Origin: Rhodospirillaceae bacterium
GTDB lineage: Bacteria; Pseudomonadota; Alphaproteobacteria; GCA-2731375
Direction of reading: 5' to 3'
Assembly (NCBI GenBank): GCA_018701215.1
Contig: JABIWH010000059.1
Span: 87,259-151,258 of the forward strand
Length of the DNA: 64,000 nucleotides
Shown: positions 9,930-18,679 of the stretch, in pieces
How the letters are laid out: each line of letters begins with the position of its first letter
Numbering within the stretch: position 1 is the stretch's first letter
The notes under the pieces: model-generated
Databases searched by the model: none
What the model was told of the DNA's origin: nothing
What the model saw: only the letters and a program-made list of their open reading frames with translations
Translations under genes and position numbers: made by a program

Positions 9930-10100
9930 ATGAGCATGCACGCCGAGATCGATGATTTACGTCATCGTCACCATGCACTGGACGGCGAAATCGAGGTGGA
10001 GAATACCCAGGTTTCCCCGGATGAACTTAAAATCAGTGCCCTCAAGAAAGAAAAGCTAAAGATTAAAGACCTCATAAAACAGCTCGAGGCTCCGGATTAA
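9930..10100 (+). CDS. Small YdcH-family (DUF465) protein
   Basis: A 56-residue, highly charged helical protein (MSMHAEIDDLRHRHHALDGE onward) ending in KKEKLKIKDLIKQLEAPD. This is the pattern of the YdcH/DUF465 family, short coiled-coil proteins of unknown function common in proteobacteria. A consensus AGGAGG sits just upstream of the ATG at 9930. An in-frame ATG at 9912 lies before that ribosome-binding site and is rejected. It stands alone between longer non-coding stretches. Confidence 0.85.
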   Translation: MSMHAEIDDLRHRHHALDGEIEVENTQVSPDELKISALKKEKLKIKDLIKQLEAPD

Positions 10101-10419
10101 AAATCTAGCTTCGAGCTACCTGCGGCCGAGCCCTGGCGGAGCCGCCGTTTGACGACTAGAGAATTCAATTGCGCCCAATAGTTAGCGCCAAGGTCAATGT
10201 ACAGGTTCAATGCACAGGGGCCCTGGTAACGTAAAAACTCTGGTGCGCGATTGTAATGGGTTGCCTGGAAAACTGGCAAAATTGGCCGGTTACAGGTGGT
10301 TTCAACCCAGCAGGCCTGAAATAGCTTGCTTTTTAACCCTTTCATTCCCATTTTAGCGCCGTTCGATTTATTTAGCGCCGACAGGCTTCGCGAAAGCCGG
10401 CGCAACCAAGGGATAGCTG
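10101..10419. other. Intergenic region upstream of infA
   Basis: 319 bases without a gene. It contains small inverted repeats just after the YdcH gene (TAGCT/AGCTA at about 10106-10118, and GGCGGAGCCGCC). It ends with a 10-bp direct repeat TTTAGCGCCG at 10352-10361 and 10371-10380, then a short GGCTT/AAGCC hairpin before the infA ribosome-binding site AAGGGA. A T-loop-like GGTTCAATGC near 10204 is not part of a full tRNA. The region presumably holds the infA promoter. Confidence 0.5.
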
Positions 10420-10638
10420 ATGGCGAAAGAGGAATTACTCGAATTTCCGGGAACGGTCATGGAACTGTTGCCCAACGCGATGTTTCGTGTCGTGCTCGAG
10501 AATGAGCATGAAGTTTTGGCCCATACCGCTGGCAAGATGCGCAAGCACCGGATCAGGGTCCTGGCCGGCGACAAGGTGCTGGTCGAAATGACGCCCTACG
10601 ACCTTTCCAAGGGCCGGATCACCTACCGTTATAAATAG
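10420..10638 (+). CDS. infA: Translation initiation factor IF-1
   Basis: IF-1, an S1/OB-fold protein that occupies the ribosomal A site during initiation. All 72 residues are present and match the family end to end: MAKEELLEFPGTVMELLPNA, then GKMRKHRIRVLAGDKV and the closing DLSKGRITYRYK. AAGGGA lies six bases before the ATG. It heads the infA-maf-rng-yacG block typical of alphaproteobacteria. Confidence 0.98.
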   Translation: MAKEELLEFPGTVMELLPNAMFRVVLENEHEVLAHTAGKMRKHRIRVLAGDKVLVEMTPYDLSKGRITYRYK

Positions 10639-10705
10639 TCGGGCCGCCGTGGCGTGCCTGAATTAGAGCAGTATTCATGAAAACCGCTCTAGCCGTGAAA
10701 TATCC

Positions 10706-11359
10706 ATGACCGCGCTGCTTGGCCCAGGTTCTGATTTGGCGCCTCGCCTGGTTTTGGCGTCGGCTTCACCGCGCCGTTTGGAACTGTTGACGCAGATCGG
10801 CCTGCGCCCCGATACCGTCGCCGCCGCCGATATCGATGAAACCCCCTTGAAGAACGAGACACCGGGAGAATTGGCCCGCCGTTTGGCACTGGGAAAGATG
10901 GCCCGGGTGCAAGCGGCGCAGCCTGGATGTTTTGTCCTTGGCGCCGATACGGTGGTGGCCGTGGGCCGGCGCATATTGCCCAAACCCGATGACGAAGGCG
11001 AGGCGCGGCGTTGCCTTGAGCTATTGTCCGGCCGCCGCCATCACGTCCTGACCGCCGTTGCCGCCGCGGCGCCGGGCGGCCCGAATGATCAGGTGCGCCA
11101 GCGCCTGGTCGACAGCGTCGTAACCTTCAAGCGTCTGAGCCCAGGCGAGATCGCCTGGTACCTGGAGAGCGGGGAATGGCGGGGCAAAGCCGGCGGTTAT
11201 GCCATTCAGGGCAAAGCCGGGCGTTTCGTGCGCTTCCTGCGAGGCTCCTACTCCAATGTCGTGGGGCTGCCCCTGTTCGAGACGGCGAACCTGCTGGAAG
11301 GCCTAGGTTTTCCGGTTGGGGGCATTCGATTAGGGACGTCGATGCAGGGCAATGATTGA
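10706..11359 (+). CDS. maf: Maf-like nucleotide pyrophosphatase
   Basis: Maf/HAM1-superfamily nucleoside triphosphate pyrophosphatase of 217 residues, a house-cleaning enzyme that removes non-canonical or specific NTPs. The diagnostic substrate-binding motif LASASPRRLELL is near the N-terminus. GADTVVAVGRRILPKP holds the catalytic Asp, and KAGGYAIQGKAG is the C-terminal family motif. The stop overlaps the start of the RNase gene by 8 bases, so translation is probably coupled. Whether it is dTTP/UTP- or m7GTP-specific cannot be judged. Confidence 0.95.
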   Translation: MTALLGPGSDLAPRLVLASASPRRLELLTQIGLRPDTVAAADIDETPLKNETPGELARRLALGKMARVQAAQPGCFVLGADTVVAVGRRILPKPDDEGEARRCLELLSGRRHHVLTAVAAAAPGGPNDQVRQRLVDSVVTFKRLSPGEIAWYLESGEWRGKAGGYAIQGKAGRFVRFLRGSYSNVVGLPLFETANLLEGLGFPVGGIRLGTSMQGND

Positions 11360-12782
11360 TGAAATTCTAATCGATGCGGGACCGCGCCGCCGCCGGGTTG
11401 CCCTGCTAACACGGGGCCGGCTGCTGGAACTGTATCTGGTGGTGCCCGGAGAACGGCATCCCGAACGCATCATCATCGGCCGGGTAAAAACCGTTCAGGC
11501 CGATCTGGACGCGGCTTTTATTGATATTGGTGAAGCGCGGGAGGCCTTGTTGCCGGCCCGCGATGCGGCGGCCAAACGCGGCACGCCGATTTCCCGCGCG
11601 GTGCATGAGGGCGAGAACGTGATGGTCCAGGTCAAGCGTGAGGCCGAGGGCGAAAAGGGCGCCAGGGTTAGCGCCCGGTTGCGGTTGACGGGCAAGGCGT
11701 TGGTTTTTCTGCCCCTGGGCCATGACGCCGAACTGTCAAGCCGGATCAAGGACCCGGATCAACGCCAGCGCCTGCAGACTTTGGCCGGGACCCTGCGGGA
11801 CCGCCATGGCGGCGGCTTGATCCTGCGCAGCGGCGCGGTGAAATATGACGATGCCGCCCTGGAGGGGGAGGCCGGTGAGCTTTGCCGGTGCTGGCAGGCC
11901 ATTCAAACCGCCGCCGCTTCGGCCAAGGTGCCGCTGTTGCTGGATTTGGGCGACGATCCCATGGCCGCCATCTTGCGTGAACATGCGGGCCCTTCGTTGC
12001 GGCGTATCCGGGTTGCTGACAGCGCCCTGGCCAGCGAACTGCAGGCGGTCTGGAGCGAGGGGCGGCCGGCGATCAAGATGCATGATGGGGCTGGACCGTT
12101 GTTTGGCGAATACGACCTGGAGGCGCAGATTGAAACCGCGCTGGCCACTGTTGTCGCCCTGCCTTCGGGCGGCCGTATCATCATAGAGCACACCCAGGCG
12201 TTGACGGCGGTGGATGTGGATTCCGGCCAAAGTGCCAATGCCAGCGGTGCCGGCGATCCGGGCCGTTTGGCGCGGGAAACCAACACCGAGGCGGCCCGGG
12301 AGATCGCCCGCCAATTGCGCCTGCGCGAAATCGGCGGGCGGGTTGTGATTGACTTCATCCCCATGCGGGGCAAGGGAGAGGTTGCGGCTTTATTGAAAAA
12401 ATTTCAGGGCTTTTTGGATGACGACCCCGGCGGCGTGCATTTGGGCCGGATGTCGGAGCTGGGCTTGGTGGAGCTGACCCGGCGGCGCCGGCAACCGGCC
12501 CTGGTGCAACGTCTGGGAGAAATTTGTACCCCATGCGCGGGCAGCGGTCTGCGGCCGACGGTCCGTTATGTGGCCGACAATCTGTTACAGCGTATTCTGC
12601 GCGAAAGCCATGCGGCCAAGGGCCGGGCCCTGGATGTGCGCGCGGCGGTGGCGGTGGTGGCGGATCTGGGCGGTCAAAAAGGCGAAGTTTTGATTGATTT
12701 GGATAGAGAACGCGGTTGCCGCGTACGGCTTACCGCGGATCCGGCCTTGGCTTTGGAAGAATTCGAGGTTACGACTATCTGA
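11352..12782 (+). CDS. rng: Ribonuclease E/G family endoribonuclease
   Basis: RNase E/G catalytic core of 476 residues, close to RNase G length and lacking the long RNase E scaffold tail, so an RNase G-type role in rRNA and mRNA maturation is likely. The S1 region includes GRVKTVQADLDAAFIDIG. The DNase I-like catalytic region has AVDVDSGQSAN and VVIDFIPMRGKGE, each with a metal-binding Asp. The zinc-link CTPC motif follows. It overlaps maf by 8 bases and its TGA overlaps the yacG ATG by one base, forming a coupled operon. Confidence 0.93.
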   Translation: MIDEILIDAGPRRRRVALLTRGRLLELYLVVPGERHPERIIIGRVKTVQADLDAAFIDIGEAREALLPARDAAAKRGTPISRAVHEGENVMVQVKREAEGEKGARVSARLRLTGKALVFLPLGHDAELSSRIKDPDQRQRLQTLAGTLRDRHGGGLILRSGAVKYDDAALEGEAGELCRCWQAIQTAAASAKVPLLLDLGDDPMAAILREHAGPSLRRIRVADSALASELQAVWSEGRPAIKMHDGAGPLFGEYDLEAQIETALATVVALPSGGRIIIEHTQALTAVDVDSGQSANASGAGDPGRLARETNTEAAREIARQLRLREIGGRVVIDFIPMRGKGEVAALLKKFQGFLDDDPGGVHLGRMSELGLVELTRRRRQPALVQRLGEICTPCAGSGLRPTVRYVADNLLQRILRESHAAKGRALDVRAAVAVVADLGGQKGEVLIDLDRERGCRVRLTADPALALEEFEVTTI

Positions 12783-12979
12783 TGATTATCAAGATGCCCG
12801 CGCCGAAAAAGACGCAGCGGAAAATCCGGCCCTGCGCCAACTGCGGCAAGGACGCGGTGGCGGAATACAAGCCGTTTTGCTCCCGCCGCTGCGCCGATAT
12901 GGACCTGGGCCGCTGGTTCAACGAAAGCTATAGGGTCCCCGCCGTCGAACCACCCGATGAGTGGAGCGAAGAAGACTAA
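12782..12979 (+). CDS. yacG: DNA gyrase inhibitor YacG (zinc protein)
   Basis: YacG, a small zinc protein that binds GyrB and inhibits gyrase. 65 residues. The zinc ligands are clear: CANC, then CSRRC 15 residues later, followed by the family sequence ADMDLGRWFNESY and an acidic tail EWSEED. The ATG at 12782 overlaps the stop of the RNase gene (TGATG), showing translational coupling. A longer in-frame start at 12716 would lie inside the RNase gene and is unlikely. Confidence 0.95.
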   Translation: MIIKMPAPKKTQRKIRPCANCGKDAVAEYKPFCSRRCADMDLGRWFNESYRVPAVEPPDEWSEED

Positions 12980-12991
12980 CTAATCACCAAA

Positions 12992-13024
12992 CGCCCCGGC
13001 CGATGAACGTCGTCGGCCGGGGCG
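12992..13024. terminator. Perfect GC-rich hairpin between convergent genes
   Basis: CGCCCCGGCCGA at 12992-13003 pairs perfectly with 13013-13024 over a 9-base loop. It lies between yacG and the convergent chemoreceptor gene, so it probably ends transcription from one or both sides. There is no long T-run on either side. Confidence 0.6.
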
Positions 13025-13052
13025 CGTGGTAAGCTCGAAGTTTGCTTGCGGT

Positions 13053-15095
13053 CTAGGCGGCCCGGATCTCGTCCAGGAAGTTGGTGACCGCGTTGTTAAG
13101 TTGATCGGCCTGTCCGGCGAGCTCTTGCGAGGCGGCCTGCACCTGGGTCGATGCGGTGCCGGTCTCCTTGCTCGCCTCGCTGACCGAGGCAATATTTTCG
13201 TTGACCGCCTGGGTGCCTTGGGAGGCCTCCTCCACATTGCGCGTGATCTCCTGGGTCGCCGCCGACTGCTCTTCCACGGCGGAGGAGACGGAGGTGGCGA
13301 TCTCGTTGATCTTGCCAATGGTATCGGTAATGCCGCTCAAGGCATTGATCGCGGAGGTGGTTTCCTGCTGCATGGAGGTGATCTGCGAGCCGATCTCCTC
13401 CGTCGCCTTGGCTGTCTGATTGGCCAGGTTCTTGACTTCGCTGGCCACCACCGCGAAGCCCTTGCCGGCTTCACCGGCGCGGGCGGCCTCGATAGTCGCG
13501 TTCAGGGCCAACAAGTTGGTCTGGGAGGCGATATCGTTGATCATATCGACCACATCGCCGATCTTCTGTGCCGCCTCGTTCAGTCCGGCCACCGATTGGT
13601 TGGTGTTCTCGGCCTGAACCACGGCCTCCTCGGTAATGCGCGAGGATTCCAGCACCTGCCGGGAAATCTCCGTGATCGAGGAGGAAAGTTCTTCCGAGGC
13701 CGCGGCCACGGTCTGCACATTGGCGCTGGCCTGTGCCGAGGCGGAGGCAACGGCCGAAGCCTCGTTCAGGGAGCGTTCAGCGACTTCTGACATCGCGGTC
13801 GCGGTGGCATCCAGTTCGGTGGTTGACGAGGTGACGCCTTTCAGGACATCGCCGACGTTGGCTTCGAACCTGTCAGCCAGATCGACCATGGCCTGTTTCT
13901 TCTCCTGCTCGGCCCTGATCTCGGCTTCCTTGGCCGCTGCCTCCAGGCGCCTGGTCTCCAAGGCATTCTCCTTGAAGACCACGACCGTGCCGGCCATGTC
14001 ACCGACCTCGTCGCGGTAGTTTTGCGCCGGGATCTCGAGCTCAAGGTCGCCACCGGCCAGACGTTGCATAACCTGGGTCATCATAACAATCGGTTTGGAT
14101 ATGCAGTTGCCCAGGAACCAGGATAGCGCAACCCCCAGAACCAGAGCGCCGATGGAGAGGATAATCATCTCCAACTCACCGTTCTGGATCGAAGTTCTGG
14201 TTTCCGCTTTGACCTTGGCCGCTTCGGCGTGCACCAGGGCGACAATCTTTTCGGCATCCTTGATCAACTCTTCGGCCGCTTCCGCCATTTCATGATGCAT
14301 CAGGTTGGCGATTTCGTGTTCGTCCTCGACCACCTTTTCAAAGGCCTTAATGTACGTATCGAACTCCTTGTTCAACTCCGCGTATAGAGTTTTTTCTTCG
14401 TCCGTGCGTAGGGTGTTGCCCAGGGCCTTCATGGCGGCGTGCACCTCGTCAAATTCGTGATGCACCTTTTGCGTGAAGCTGTCGTCCTTCCGGCCAATCA
14501 TGATGTTGGCATAGACTTCGGCTTCCAGGCCGTGCTCGCGTGCAACGCTGATATAAACGGCGGCGTCGGAGTTGCCTTCCTGAACCACTTCCTCCAGCAT
14601 CTTGTCCAGATTTTGGATGAACAGATCGCCGACCGGATCCAGCACCTCGTGGATCAGTTTTTCGAACTCCACATCCAGTTTGACGACCTTTTCAAAGTCC
14701 TTGGTGTAGATTTCGAAATCCTTGCTGATTTCACCCATCAGCTCCACTTGTTCCGGATCCTTGAACAATTTCTGGGCGTCGGCGATTTCCGTCCGCAGTT
14801 TGGCGGCGATTTCGCGTGCCTTTTTGGCGTCCTCGATGTTGGAGGTGGCGGCGAATTCGCGGACGAAGATTTCCATCTCAAAGAAATGGGACTCGACCGA
14901 GGCAGCGGCTTCAGCCTCCTCGACCTGATGGCTGTACAGTTCCATTTCGTGACCAACGGTCGCCAAATTGTAATAGCCCAACCCGGCGACCACGCACAAA
15001 ATCACTAAAACTATGGCGGAGCCCGTGAATATCTTGGTCTTAATCTTGATATTGTTGATCAAGCTTGCCCTTTTTGCTTCGTTATCGATGCTCAT
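13053..15095 (-). CDS. Methyl-accepting chemotaxis protein with long helical sensor
   Basis: Transmembrane chemoreceptor of 680 residues. TM1 spans about 22-44. Residues 45-308 form a long, charged, all-helical periplasmic sensor, best matching the size and texture of a helical bimodular (HBM) domain; the ligand is unknown. TM2 is about 310-332, HAMP about 333-385, and the signalling coiled coil occupies the C-terminal third with the hairpin-tip segment NATIEAARAGEAGKGFAVVA. The protein ends ...NFLDEIRAA, without a CheR-binding pentapeptide. AAGGAAAG precedes the ATG. No che genes adjoin it, so it is an orphan receptor. Confidence 0.95.
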   Translation of the reverse strand: MSIDNEAKRASLINNIKIKTKIFTGSAIVLVILCVVAGLGYYNLATVGHEMELYSHQVEEAEAAASVESHFFEMEIFVREFAATSNIEDAKKAREIAAKLRTEIADAQKLFKDPEQVELMGEISKDFEIYTKDFEKVVKLDVEFEKLIHEVLDPVGDLFIQNLDKMLEEVVQEGNSDAAVYISVAREHGLEAEVYANIMIGRKDDSFTQKVHHEFDEVHAAMKALGNTLRTDEEKTLYAELNKEFDTYIKAFEKVVEDEHEIANLMHHEMAEAAEELIKDAEKIVALVHAEAAKVKAETRTSIQNGELEMIILSIGALVLGVALSWFLGNCISKPIVMMTQVMQRLAGGDLELEIPAQNYRDEVGDMAGTVVVFKENALETRRLEAAAKEAEIRAEQEKKQAMVDLADRFEANVGDVLKGVTSSTTELDATATAMSEVAERSLNEASAVASASAQASANVQTVAAASEELSSSITEISRQVLESSRITEEAVVQAENTNQSVAGLNEAAQKIGDVVDMINDIASQTNLLALNATIEAARAGEAGKGFAVVASEVKNLANQTAKATEEIGSQITSMQQETTSAINALSGITDTIGKINEIATSVSSAVEEQSAATQEITRNVEEASQGTQAVNENIASVSEASKETGTASTQVQAASQELAGQADQLNNAVTNFLDEIRAA

Positions 15096-15151
15096 AGCTG
15101 CTTTCCTTAGGTCTCTCGAATTTCTCTCTGAATTTCAGATGGATTTTCTGG

Positions 15152-16000
15152 CTAGCCGCTCTTCAGCAGCAATCTACGATGCAGGCCCTGCAACGGACGT
15201 GCGTTCATGTCGAACAGACCGGCGAATTGGCCAACCTGTGCGGACGAGGCCTGCACGGGCTGGGAGAACACCGACCAGATGACTTTTTCCGAACAGGGCG
15301 GTGTGGTCAGCGAGCCGAGATAGCGGAAATAGTTCCGATCGACGGGTAGCAGTTTGACCGGATCGATTTTTACCGACGAGACTTTCTTCTCGGGCCCGGC
15401 ACTAGGCGGCATATGCTGCCAGACCGGGGCCAGGACGTTGTTCTCGCCGCCCGGTTCGATGAAGACACCCAGCACCGCCAGCATGCCGGCATCGTTGATG
15501 TGAACAAAATGCGCTTCCATATCGAAGCGCCGGCCGTCCATGGCGTGCTCGGAGGGGTGATGGAAATGGAATTGCAACAGGCGGAACTTGTCGCCGTCCA
15601 GCATCATGGTGCTGCCCGGATCGGTGTTGCATTGAATGGTGTGGCCGTTGTTGACGACCCGCAGGGTGGTCGGCTTGTAATCGACCGAGATTTGCCCTGG
15701 CGAGGCCGGGATTGCCTGGCGAAGATCAACGGGGGACTGCTGAAAGCCCAGGGAACAAACCTTGTTGCCAGCGTTCAAATCGCCCCAGTGCTGCGGGCCT
15801 GTGTCGCCGCCATAGGTCCAATGGGCGGCGTCATGGCCGCCACTCTTAGCCGCCTTGGCCGCGCCGTGGCCGGCTTCCGTCTTGCCTGACGCCAGTGCCG
15901 AGGCAACCGACATGCAGGTCGGGCAGGCGGCGGCCGCGCTGGCCATGTATTTCAATACCGATCTGCGGCTGAATGGTGCATTGCTTGGATTCTTGGACAT
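15152..16000 (-). CDS. Alpha-class carbonic anhydrase, Tat-exported
   Basis: Zinc enzyme interconverting CO2 and bicarbonate, predicted periplasmic. The 282-residue protein begins MSKNPSNAPFSRRSVLKYMA, a twin-arginine signal followed by an Ala-rich h-region to about residue 38. Zinc ligands are H145 and H147 (QFHFHHPSEH) and H164 (EAHFVH). The SLTTPPCSEKVIWSV segment and a Cys near 82 fit the conserved disulfide and active-site loop. The ATG at 16000 has GGAAGA upstream; the longer frame to 16153 would place the signal internally. It follows the chemoreceptor gene by 56 bases on the same strand. Confidence 0.95.
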   Translation of the reverse strand: MSKNPSNAPFSRRSVLKYMASAAAACPTCMSVASALASGKTEAGHGAAKAAKSGGHDAAHWTYGGDTGPQHWGDLNAGNKVCSLGFQQSPVDLRQAIPASPGQISVDYKPTTLRVVNNGHTIQCNTDPGSTMMLDGDKFRLLQFHFHHPSEHAMDGRRFDMEAHFVHINDAGMLAVLGVFIEPGGENNVLAPVWQHMPPSAGPEKKVSSVKIDPVKLLPVDRNYFRYLGSLTTPPCSEKVIWSVFSQPVQASSAQVGQFAGLFDMNARPLQGLHRRLLLKSG

Positions 16001-16570
16001 TGCTTTGTCTTCCAATATGTTTCGCGTGCAAAGTCTTGAAACTTTGTTCGGGATGCCGGTCGTTTGCCGGGTGTTCCGTCCTGCGAAACAGCAAGACGGC
16101 GATGGCGGCCGGCCCTGAGTTGGCGATAACATTAGCGAAGATAACTTAAGCAATAGTTAGCCAAAAGTAATAATAGCGTTGCATATACTTAATTTTAAGT
16201 ATTAAATCTATTACATTCTTATTATAAGGGTATTATCTCGAGAAAAATATAAATGAGAAAAATGTAATATTCTAAAATACTTATGATGACTTAAAATAGG
16301 AAACGTAACGGTTCCATAATCCAATGTAATTTCCGAGACAATGAGAAAAATTAAACTATAAGATATGATATTTGGAATTATTCGATTTTTATAGGCGATT
16401 CATATCTTGATCGCTGATAAGGCGTGGAATTCGCCGAAATTTGCTTCAAAAACGCATTAAGTGATCGATCAAATTCCGAAAATTCATACGACAAAGGTAA
16501 TAGATTTCCGCGAACGGCGGCCCTGTAAATCGGCTAAACCAGCCATGGGAAAGCATGCATTGAATGCAAG
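16001..16570. other. AT-rich intergenic region
   Basis: 570 bases with no supportable gene. From about 16130 to 16400 the composition is strikingly AT-rich against a GC-rich chromosome, with many runs of A and T. It lies between two same-strand units and must hold the carbonic anhydrase promoter near 16000-16150. I see no tRNA, repeat array or coding signal in the AT-rich core. Confidence 0.6.
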
Positions 16571-17041
16571 CTACGGCGTTTTACGGAAAAATTCGGGGCG
16601 GCCGCGAACCGGCTCCAACAATGACCAGTCGCCCTGGTCAACGTCATAGCCCGCCGGATGGGGCGCCCGCGCCTCCATGTCGAGCGAGCTCATGACGCGA
16701 TCATCGCGGTAGTAACATTGCACCGTGAGCATGGCCAAAAGGCCGGCTTCATCCGGGTATGCGTGGCGAAACGTCTCGACAGCGCCGGTTAGCAAATGTC
16801 CCTCGGGCGCGAGGCCGGCGAAATCCTTGCCCTGGCTTTCCCGTGCAACCTCGTCAAGAGCCGAAAGCGCGGCCTCGACCGCGTCACGGCGCAATTGCGC
16901 CGCGGCCAGGATATTAGCGAAAATCACCGGGTCATTGGCGCTTGGCAGGCCATCCTCGGTACTGGCTGGAATGATCATATCCACGACCCATCGCAGGCTC
17001 TGCGTCTGCGCATCGGTGAACGATGTTTCTGTCGTATTCAT
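16571..17041 (-). CDS. Gluconate 2-dehydrogenase subunit 3 family protein
   Basis: Small partner subunit of a GMC flavoprotein dehydrogenase, 156 residues. The opening LRWVVDMIIPASTEDGLPSA and the later YYRDDRVMSSL and HPAGYDVDQGDWSLLEPVRG segments are typical of the family. Many members carry a Tat signal and export their partner; none is visible here (MNTTETSFTDAQTQ), which suggests a cytoplasmic or otherwise exported complex. It starts 9 bases after the GMC oxidoreductase gene in the same direction, supporting a two-subunit enzyme. Confidence 0.88.
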   Translation of the reverse strand: MNTTETSFTDAQTQSLRWVVDMIIPASTEDGLPSANDPVIFANILAAAQLRRDAVEAALSALDEVARESQGKDFAGLAPEGHLLTGAVETFRHAYPDEAGLLAMLTVQCYYRDDRVMSSLDMEARAPHPAGYDVDQGDWSLLEPVRGRPEFFRKTP

Positions 17042-17050
17042 GCAGCGTCC

Positions 17051-18679
17051 TCAGTCAAAAAGGTTGGCCAGGCGTTGTTTCATCTGCTCGGCCACATAAA
17101 GCGCCAGGGCCTGAATGGTGCGGGTCGGGTTGACCCCGGCGGAGGTCACGAAAATGCTGCCGTCCACAATGAATAAATTCTTAACGTCGTGGCTACGGCC
17201 CCATTCGTTGACCACCGAGGTCTTGGGCTCCGTACCCATGCGCGCGGTACCCAACAGATGCCAGCCGCCGTTGCTTATGGGTGCTTCGGAATAGATCTCC
17301 TTGGCGCCCGCCGCCTGCAGCACCTCCGTGCCCTTGGCGATGGCGTGATCCATCATTTTCAGGCTGTTGTCGCTCATGGTGTAGTCGATTTTGGGGGCCG
17401 GTATGCCGTCGCTATCCTTGAGGTCCGGGTGCAGGGTTACCTGGTTATGCTCTTCGGGCAGGTCTTCACAGGCCGCGACCATGCCGGCGGTGTGTTTGAA
17501 CAATTCGCGGAACGCCTGGTGGTGGCCGGCGCCCCATGGGATTCTGCCGCGCTGCAGTCCCGTCAGGGCGGCCGCCACGGGCGCCTGGCCGCGAAAAATC
17601 TCAAAGGTATAGCCGCGCACGAAGTCCCGCGAGGCATCGGTCTCGTAAAACTCCTGGCTGCGGAAGATCTTGGTCGGGCCCTTGTAGCCGTCCAGTTCCT
17701 CATCGAAAACGCCCATGATCGAGGCATAGGGATGGAACATCAGGTTCTTGCCGACCAGGCCGCTGCTGTTGGCCAGGCCGTCGGGATGGGCGGCGGACTT
17801 TGAATTCAACAGGATACGCGGGGTGCCGACGCCGTTGCAGGCCAGCACCACGACGTGGGCGCGCAACTCGTGCTCGGCCCCGTGACCGTCGTAATAGATC
17901 ACGCCCGTGGCCATGCCGCTATCATCCACGGTGATCTCGCGCACCCGGCAGCGGGTCCGCAGTTCCACCCCGGCGCGGATCGCATGCGGCCAATAGGTGA
18001 TGTCGGTGCTGGCCTTGGCGCCCTGGACGCAGCCGGAAGCGCAGGCGCCCAGATTGATGCATTTGTCCCGCCCGTCGTGGGGCTGGGTGGCGATCGCTAC
18101 GTCCGAGGGCCACCAATGCCAGTTCAACTTGTTGAAACCCTTGGCCAGGGTCTCGCCGGATTTACCCAGAGGCAGGGGCGGCATGCGTTCGGCATTGTCG
18201 CTGGGATACGCGGGATCGCCGGCCAGGCCGGAAATGCCCATCATGTGGTCGTTCTCGGCGTAATGGGGCGCCAGCGTGTTGTAGTCGATGGGCCAGTCAT
18301 CAGCCACGCCGTCAAGGCTTTTGACGCGGAAGTCCGAGGGGTGAAAGCGGGGGAAGTGCGCGGCATAAAGAACGGTGCCGCCGCCGACGCCGTTGAAATT
18401 GACCACCTTGATGGGTGAATTGGTTTCGGCGATGGGATAGTCCGAGGGGCGTTGGCGCTGATTGGGCGAGGTGGAGAAATCGCTTTGCCGCCGCGCCTCC
18501 CAGTCCCGCCCGGCGGCGGGATAATTCAGCGGGTTCGGCATCGCGCCCTGTTCCAGGCAGACGATCTTCATGCGCGTGTCCGCCAGGCTCCACGCCATCG
18601 CGGCACCCGAGGCGCCGGCACCGATGATCAATACATCGACCGGGTCGTCGGTCGCCGCGGCTGATGGCTGGCTGTTCAT
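17051..18679 (-). CDS. GMC oxidoreductase, gluconate-dehydrogenase large-subunit type
   Basis: FAD-dependent GMC-family dehydrogenase of 542 residues, oxidising an alcohol or sugar acid. The FAD-binding motif VLIIGAGASGAAMAWSL is at the N-terminus. NFNGVGGGTVLYAAHFPRF is the second GMC signature, and GGWHLLGTARMG near the C-terminus is the active-site region. A CINLGACASGC segment adds a Cys-rich loop seen in this subgroup. Its start overlaps the stop of the ICL-family gene by 4 bases, and the small-subunit gene follows. Substrate is unknown. Confidence 0.92.
   Translation of the reverse strand: MNSQPSAAATDDPVDVLIIGAGASGAAMAWSLADTRMKIVCLEQGAMPNPLNYPAAGRDWEARRQSDFSTSPNQRQRPSDYPIAETNSPIKVVNFNGVGGGTVLYAAHFPRFHPSDFRVKSLDGVADDWPIDYNTLAPHYAENDHMMGISGLAGDPAYPSDNAERMPPLPLGKSGETLAKGFNKLNWHWWPSDVAIATQPHDGRDKCINLGACASGCVQGAKASTDITYWPHAIRAGVELRTRCRVREITVDDSGMATGVIYYDGHGAEHELRAHVVVLACNGVGTPRILLNSKSAAHPDGLANSSGLVGKNLMFHPYASIMGVFDEELDGYKGPTKIFRSQEFYETDASRDFVRGYTFEIFRGQAPVAAALTGLQRGRIPWGAGHHQAFRELFKHTAGMVAACEDLPEEHNQVTLHPDLKDSDGIPAPKIDYTMSDNSLKMMDHAIAKGTEVLQAAGAKEIYSEAPISNGGWHLLGTARMGTEPKTSVVNEWGRSHDVKNLFIVDGSIFVTSAGVNPTRTIQALALYVAEQMKQRLANLFD

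Noticed and set aside
10195..10230. tRNA-like T-loop sequence GGTTCAATGC
   Set aside because: No acceptor, D or anticodon stems can be paired around it.
14439..15008. + strand frame opposite the chemoreceptor sensor domain
   Set aside because: Antisense shadow of a well-supported gene.
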